This document shows positions 60,325 through 64,000 of a stretch of 64,000 nt of DNA, piece by piece. Under the pieces are notes generated by a model. It saw nothing but the letters and a program-made list of their open reading frames with translations, was not told where the DNA came from and made no database searches. Positions within the stretch are counted from its first letter, which is position 1, and every line of letters starts with the position of its first letter. Origin of the DNA: Anabaena catenula FACHB-362 (GTDB lineage: Bacteria; Cyanobacteriota; Cyanobacteriia; Cyanobacteriales; Nostocaceae); the NCBI RefSeq assembly GCF_014698735.1, contig NZ_JACJTQ010000025.1, positions 28,119 to 92,118 of the forward strand, given 5' to 3'. The translations under genes and the position numbers were made by a program.

Positions 60325-62556
60325 TTGCATAATTTGTTTTTTAAACGCAGAGGTACGCAGAGGTTAAGCGCAGAGTTTCGCAAAGTTTCTCTGTGTTACT
60401 CTGCGCTTTCCTTTGTGTTACTCTGCGTTTTACTCTTTCTCCCTCTCCCAGCTTTTGCAGCACAACCAGAACGTATACCTTTAACTCTGGAATTGTTACA
60501 AGAACGAGTTAAAAGTCCTATTTTACGGGAAGGTAATTTAACAGTTGATTTACGGCAAATGGTGATTGATTTGCGTCCAGAAAATACTACTTTCCGCGCC
60601 GGATTTTACCAAATTTTACGAAAAGAATTACAAAAAACTGGTGCAAAACCTTTGGGTTTAGATTTGAGTTATTCTTTAGTTCAAGGGGATTTTATTGGTA
60701 CAGATTTGGGTTTAAGGACTCCTCTTTATGTTCAAGCTATAGCGCCAATTTTTACTCCTACTGAACAAGAACAATTAGAACGCTTACGTTTAGTATGTTT
60801 GCAATCTTTAGCAATCGCTTTTCCTGACTCTAAAGATTGCAAGTCACTTTTAGATCATCAGTCAAATACTTCCAGTGAAATTACAGTTTTTCGTGGGGCT
60901 TTGACTTTTGTGGAAACTCGATTTAATGGAGAGGTGCAATTTTATAAAACTTTTTTTCTTCAATCTATAGATACTCAAGGTGCAAACTTTCTGAAAGAGA
61001 CTAACTGGAATGAAACCAGATTTAGCCGTCCGGTTAGCTTCAATTCTGCCATTTTTCATCAAGTCAGTAATTTTCAGGGAAGCATTTTTTTTGATAAAGC
61101 TAGTTTTAAAAAAGTTAATTTTAAAGAAGTTACTAATTTCCAAGGTAGTATTTTTGCTAAAAATGCTAATTTTAATCAAACCAATTTTCAGCAATTAGCA
61201 AAATTTAATAGTAGTTCTTGGCAAGGAATAGCTGATTTTTCTGATGTAACTTTTGCAAATCAAGTCCAATTTATAAAATCCAATTTTTCTCAAGTCCTTT
61301 TATTGCAAGAAGCTAATTTTAAACAAGCTGTAATTTTTCGAGAAACAGAATTTAATGAATCTGTAGATTTCCAAGGTGCAAGTATTCTTAACCAAGCTGA
61401 TTTTAGTGATACTAAATTTGCAGCAACCGCATTTTTAAAGGTACCTGGCTTGACTTTTAATTCTAATCAAGCAAAAATATTGGGGAATCCTGGCGAAATT
61501 GGCAAAAAGTTTTATGTACCGACATTACAAGGTAATCAAAATGTTTTACGAAATTTGGGACAAAATTTCCGTCAGCAGCAGCAAATTCCTGATGCAAATC
61601 AACTAGAATATACAAAACAACGACTAAAATTAATAGAATTAAGCCAACGTTTAGTAGCCACAAATATTAATAATGCTTCTGTTCTCAGTTTAATTAATCT
61701 TGGTTTTTCTCCCACCCAAGCAGAAGCCATCAAAGCACGTAGTTTAATAAAAAAGATTCGCAATAATAGGGAATTGCTAACTTTAGCAGATATTGATTTA
61801 GAAACTTATGATAAACTAAGCGATCGCTTGGTTGCAAGTGAACCTATGTCCCTCGGAGGATGGTTAATTCAAGCTGTGAACTGGTTATTGTTGAGTGTAC
61901 TGCTGTTATTGAGTGGCTATGGGACGAATCTTTGGTTAGTATTTGGCGTGGGGGGATTAGCTATATCCTACTTTGGGTTATTATTTTGGTTAATAGACCG
62001 TTACCGTCGTCTGCGTCCTGTCCCCATCATTCCCACATATTACGAAACAATTTCCATATTGACTAGCTTTAGCTGTTTAGCATCTTTAAGCTTATTAGGA
62101 ATATTTCACAATACTGAACAGCCTTGGCTGACTTTAGGTTGTCTATTAATTATTATAGTCCCCGTTCCTGTCATCTTATTATGGCGACTTTATCAACAAG
62201 GACGTTATCACGATTTAATGAATATTTCCTACTTCACAGAAGATGGAACTTTACGACAATTAAGATTATTAATTGGACGTTTACCAGTCATTCCTAGAAA
62301 TCCTACATTCCGTGAAAGATATATGCCTTTATTATGGAATCAGCGATGGAATTGGCTAAACTACTACGACTTTAGTTTAAATAATTTAGTGCGATTAGGA
62401 TTTAACGACATTCGTTTAAGAGATGAACATTTACCGGGAATTATCGCTACACTGGCTTGGTATCAATGGAGTTTAGGTTTACTTTACATCACACTGGTTT
62501 TGTGGACTCTCTCCCGCACAATTCCCGGATTAAATTTGCTGATTTATTTAAAGTAA
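60325..62556 (+). CDS. Exported pentapeptide-type membrane protein with repeat-derived signal peptide
   Basis: A 743-residue protein. The only in-frame starts upstream of the mature region are non-ATG (TTG at 60325 or 60334, GTG at 60415). The predicted signal peptide (residues about 22-45, hydrophobic core LSFVLLCVLLFLPLP, cleavage AFA-AQ) is largely encoded by a palindromic ACGCAGAG/CTCTGCGT repeat. Residues about 195-380 are degenerate pentapeptide-like repeats of the A-x-F type (NFQGSIF, ANFNQTNF). A helical region resembling helix-hairpin-helix covers about 435-505 (SLINLGFSPTQAEAIKARSL). Four or five membrane helices lie at about 520-640 and at the C-terminus. Function is unknown. The gene starts five bases after the oxidoreductase stop. 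Confidence 0.75.
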   Translation: MHNLFFKRRGTQRLSAEFRKVSLCYSALSFVLLCVLLFLPLPAFAAQPERIPLTLELLQERVKSPILREGNLTVDLRQMVIDLRPENTTFRAGFYQILRKELQKTGAKPLGLDLSYSLVQGDFIGTDLGLRTPLYVQAIAPIFTPTEQEQLERLRLVCLQSLAIAFPDSKDCKSLLDHQSNTSSEITVFRGALTFVETRFNGEVQFYKTFFLQSIDTQGANFLKETNWNETRFSRPVSFNSAIFHQVSNFQGSIFFDKASFKKVNFKEVTNFQGSIFAKNANFNQTNFQQLAKFNSSSWQGIADFSDVTFANQVQFIKSNFSQVLLLQEANFKQAVIFRETEFNESVDFQGASILNQADFSDTKFAATAFLKVPGLTFNSNQAKILGNPGEIGKKFYVPTLQGNQNVLRNLGQNFRQQQQIPDANQLEYTKQRLKLIELSQRLVATNINNASVLSLINLGFSPTQAEAIKARSLIKKIRNNRELLTLADIDLETYDKLSDRLVASEPMSLGGWLIQAVNWLLLSVLLLLSGYGTNLWLVFGVGGLAISYFGLLFWLIDRYRRLRPVPIIPTYYETISILTSFSCLASLSLLGIFHNTEQPWLTLGCLLIIIVPVPVILLWRLYQQGRYHDLMNISYFTEDGTLRQLRLLIGRLPVIPRNPTFRERYMPLLWNQRWNWLNYYDFSLNNLVRLGFNDIRLRDEHLPGIIATLAWYQWSLGLLYITLVLWTLSRTIPGLNLLIYLK

Positions 62557-62640
62557 TTTCCTCATTATGGCATTTTCTAATCATATGAGTTATGCTGCAA
62601 ACGGTTCATAGTGTAACCAAATATGGAACCCCTCTCCAAA

Positions 62641-62664
62641 CCTCTCCCCGTTCACGGGGAGAGG
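62641..62664. terminator. Perfect 10-bp GC hairpin downstream of the pentapeptide-type gene
   Basis: CCTCTCCCCG (62641-62650), loop TTCA, CGGGGAGAGG (62655-62664). No T-run; it belongs to a common dispersed cyanobacterial palindrome class. A second G/C-rich element (AACCCCC 62871-62877 / GGGGGTT 62894-62900) lies just after the end of ilvN. The 372-base spacer holds no gene. Confidence 0.55.
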
Positions 62665-62928
62665 CTTATAACTGAGTCTTTTCATCCATAAAAAGTAAAG
62701 TTCCTAACCGTTTTGAGTATACATCATAGCCGAACTCAAGGTCTTGAATCCTAGTAGCATGAACATATTTTACAACAAAATCCCAATACAGTCACAATAG
62801 CTGATGACTTTGCCGGGGAGCATAAGTGAGTAATTGGTAGTAATTGTTAGCTTTTCAGCTACTGTTCATTAACCCCCTCCTCGCTTGCGGGTAGGGGGTT
62901 GGGGGTGGGGTTCTTATACCATTAACAG

Positions 62929-63447
62929 CTAAACCTTTGCTTCCAAAGATTTAAGCAATTCAGTATTAACACCAGATTCACGAGGTAATGAAATTTTACC
63001 AGTGCGGGCAATTTCCCTGAGACCAAATTTTTGCAGCACTTGCACAATCGCCACCATTTTACCAGGATCTCCCACAACTTCCAAAGTCAGAGAATCTTCC
63101 GCCACATCTACAACCCTAGCCCGGAATATCTGAGATATTTCAATTACTTCTGAGCGATTGCTGCTAGTAGCATTCACTTTCAAAAGCATCAATTCCCTTT
63201 CTACACAAGGAGTTTCGGTAATATCCTGTACTTTGAGGACATTAACTAACTTGTATAATTGTTTGGTGAGTTGCTCAATCACGCGATCATCACCAGGTAC
63301 AACCATTGTAATTCGAGAAACACCTCCCTGTTCAGCCGGACCAACAGCAAGGCTTTCAATATTAAAACCACGACGAGCAAATAAACTGGAAATACGGGAG
63401 AGAACCCCCGCTTCATCTTCTACAAGAACAGAAAGAGTATGTTTCAT
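62929..63447 (-). CDS. ilvN: Acetolactate synthase small (regulatory) subunit
   Basis: A 172-residue regulatory subunit of acetohydroxyacid synthase in branched-chain amino acid synthesis; it activates the catalytic subunit and mediates valine feedback. The N-terminal ACT domain ([20 protein letters not shown], then [15 protein letters not shown]) is followed by [20 protein letters not shown] and the C-terminal domain [21 protein letters not shown] start at the ATG at 63447, where homologues begin; the frame opens three codons earlier. No large-subunit gene is adjacent, as is usual in cyanobacteria. Confidence 0.95.
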   Translation of the reverse strand: MKHTLSVLVEDEAGVLSRISSLFARRGFNIESLAVGPAEQGGVSRITMVVPGDDRVIEQLTKQLYKLVNVLKVQDITETPCVERELMLLKVNATSSNRSEVIEISQIFRARVVDVAEDSLTLEVVGDPGKMVAIVQVLQKFGLREIARTGKISLPRESGVNTELLKSLEAKV

Positions 63448-63569
63448 TTTTGCCAACAGAGGCTAGGGGAGCTTAAGATTAACGCAGACCTGAACTCATG
63501 GCTGCGCTAGACTTACTACCACACTGAATTTTCGGTCTAATTTTTTATTTTAATACACTTATGGCATCT

Positions 63570-63630
63570 TGTCTGAATCAGGATTTCCAGGATTGAAGGA
63601 TGAACAGGATGAAGATGAAAATTCTATAAA
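63570..63630. repeat. CAGGAT-type dispersed repeat
   Basis: TCAGGATTTCCAGGATTGAA followed by GGATGAACAGGATGAAGATG. Related copies are at about 40363 and 40680, inverse copies at about 40460-40520 and 59050-59098, and a fragment near 63940-63960. Next to it is GTAGGGTGGGTTACGC (63641-63656), a degenerate form of the 46004-46124 interior. Confidence 0.65.
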
Positions 63631-63687
63631 CCCTAAGCGTAGGGTGGGTTACGCTTTTGCTAACCCACCAACAACAGCAAGCCCTAA

Positions 63688-63924
63688 TTAACTAAACAAG
63701 AAATTAGCACCAAACAGATTCACATTCACATCAGCACCAACAAAGCCAGACGTACCAGATAAAGTAACTAATAACTCACCCGTACCAAAAGCGTAGTTGC
63801 CTACTATTTGTATACTCCGACCATCAGAAATATGATCATTCCCTATAAAAACAGGGTTATTGGGGTCACTAATATCAATAATCTCTAGTGTATCCGATAC
63901 AAAAAAGCTAACTAATGCTAACAA
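63688..63924 (-). pseudogene. LVIVD-repeat protein fragment
   Basis: A 78-codon frame with a TTG start reads DTLEIIDISDPNNPVFIGND, then HISDGRSIQIVGNYAFGTGE, matching the LVIVD repeat (IIDISNPxxP...VxGNYAY) of exported beta-propeller-like proteins. It ends in VNLFGANFLFS. Only one or two repeats remain, there is no ATG or signal peptide, and the sequence immediately upstream is a CAGGAT-type repeat. A 3-prime remnant of a larger gene is the best reading. If the window continues with further LVIVD repeats in another frame, it could instead be the frameshifted end of a longer gene. Confidence 0.55.
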
Positions 63925-64000
63925 GAGCCAGCTTTTTCTTCCTGCTTCATCCTGTTCGTGTCGGCACTATCCAGTCCACAGGCTAACACGGTCAACCTGA

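Overview
The window is chromosomal DNA of a cyanobacterium, most likely a filamentous heterocyst-forming type (Nostoc/Anabaena-like). The evidence is the many HIP1-type GCGATCGC octamers, NDH-1 genes ndhA-I-G-E, a ferredoxin-type glutamate synthase without a gltD neighbour, an RNase E ending in the cyanobacterial RRRRRRSSA tail, a Yfr1-type small RNA, DICT and pentapeptide proteins, and abundant heptamer repeats (STRR). The DNA is AT-rich. No tRNA, rRNA, CRISPR array or intact insertion sequence was seen.

Layout. 1-5.5 kb: end of a Uma2-type gene, two membrane glycosyltransferases, and a decayed GT2 glycosyltransferase beside them. 5.5-15.2 kb: polysaccharide deacetylase, glsF (Fd-GOGAT), a phosphodiester glycosidase, a mannose-6-phosphate isomerase-type cupin and an IscA-type Fe-S carrier. 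15.9-21.2 kb: translation operon rpsL-rpsG-fusA-tuf-rpsJ behind a consensus promoter. 21.5-25 kb: LON-domain protein, pheA, VOC protein, DUF1997 protein. 24.7-30.8 kb (minus): two-part radical SAM protein, then rne and rnhB. 31-39 kb: STAS protein, small conserved proteins, clpS, a CPBP protease, a CHAT-protein remnant, a pentapeptide protein, a DICT/HD-GYP-like regulator and a second radical SAM protein. 39-48 kb: a secreted protein with a sorting-signal-like tail, a DUF1830 protein, a seven-PAS diguanylate cyclase, two membrane proteins and sixA. 48-54 kb: gltA, ndhA-I-G-E and nadK. 54.5-60.3 kb: a GNAT acyltransferase, a response regulator, arsM-arsS (arsenosugar synthesis), two tandem Yfr1-like RNAs and a quinone-oxidoreductase-like enzyme. 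60.3-64 kb: an exported pentapeptide-type membrane protein, ilvN and an LVIVD-repeat remnant.

Functional groups. Translation and RNA turnover are represented by the ribosomal/EF operon and by rne-rnhB. Carbon/nitrogen and redox metabolism are represented by glsF, gltA, ilvN, pheA, NDH-1 and NAD kinase, with nadK six bases after ndhE. Arsenic detoxification is represented by arsM-arsS. Sensing and signalling are represented by the diguanylate cyclase, DICT/HD protein, STAS protein and response regulator.

The most unusual content is in small elements. There are two Yfr1-like RNA genes about 300 bp apart. A 90-106 bp element with GATATC...GTCCGG inverted ends occurs three times. A second family with TATAGC/GCTATA ends occurs three times, one copy enlarged by a nested segment. 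A 103-bp sequence is present as perfect inverted copies 9 kb apart. Repeat-derived sequence has also entered coding regions in frame: in a response-regulator receiver domain, twice in a radical SAM protein, and as the predicted signal peptide of an exported protein.
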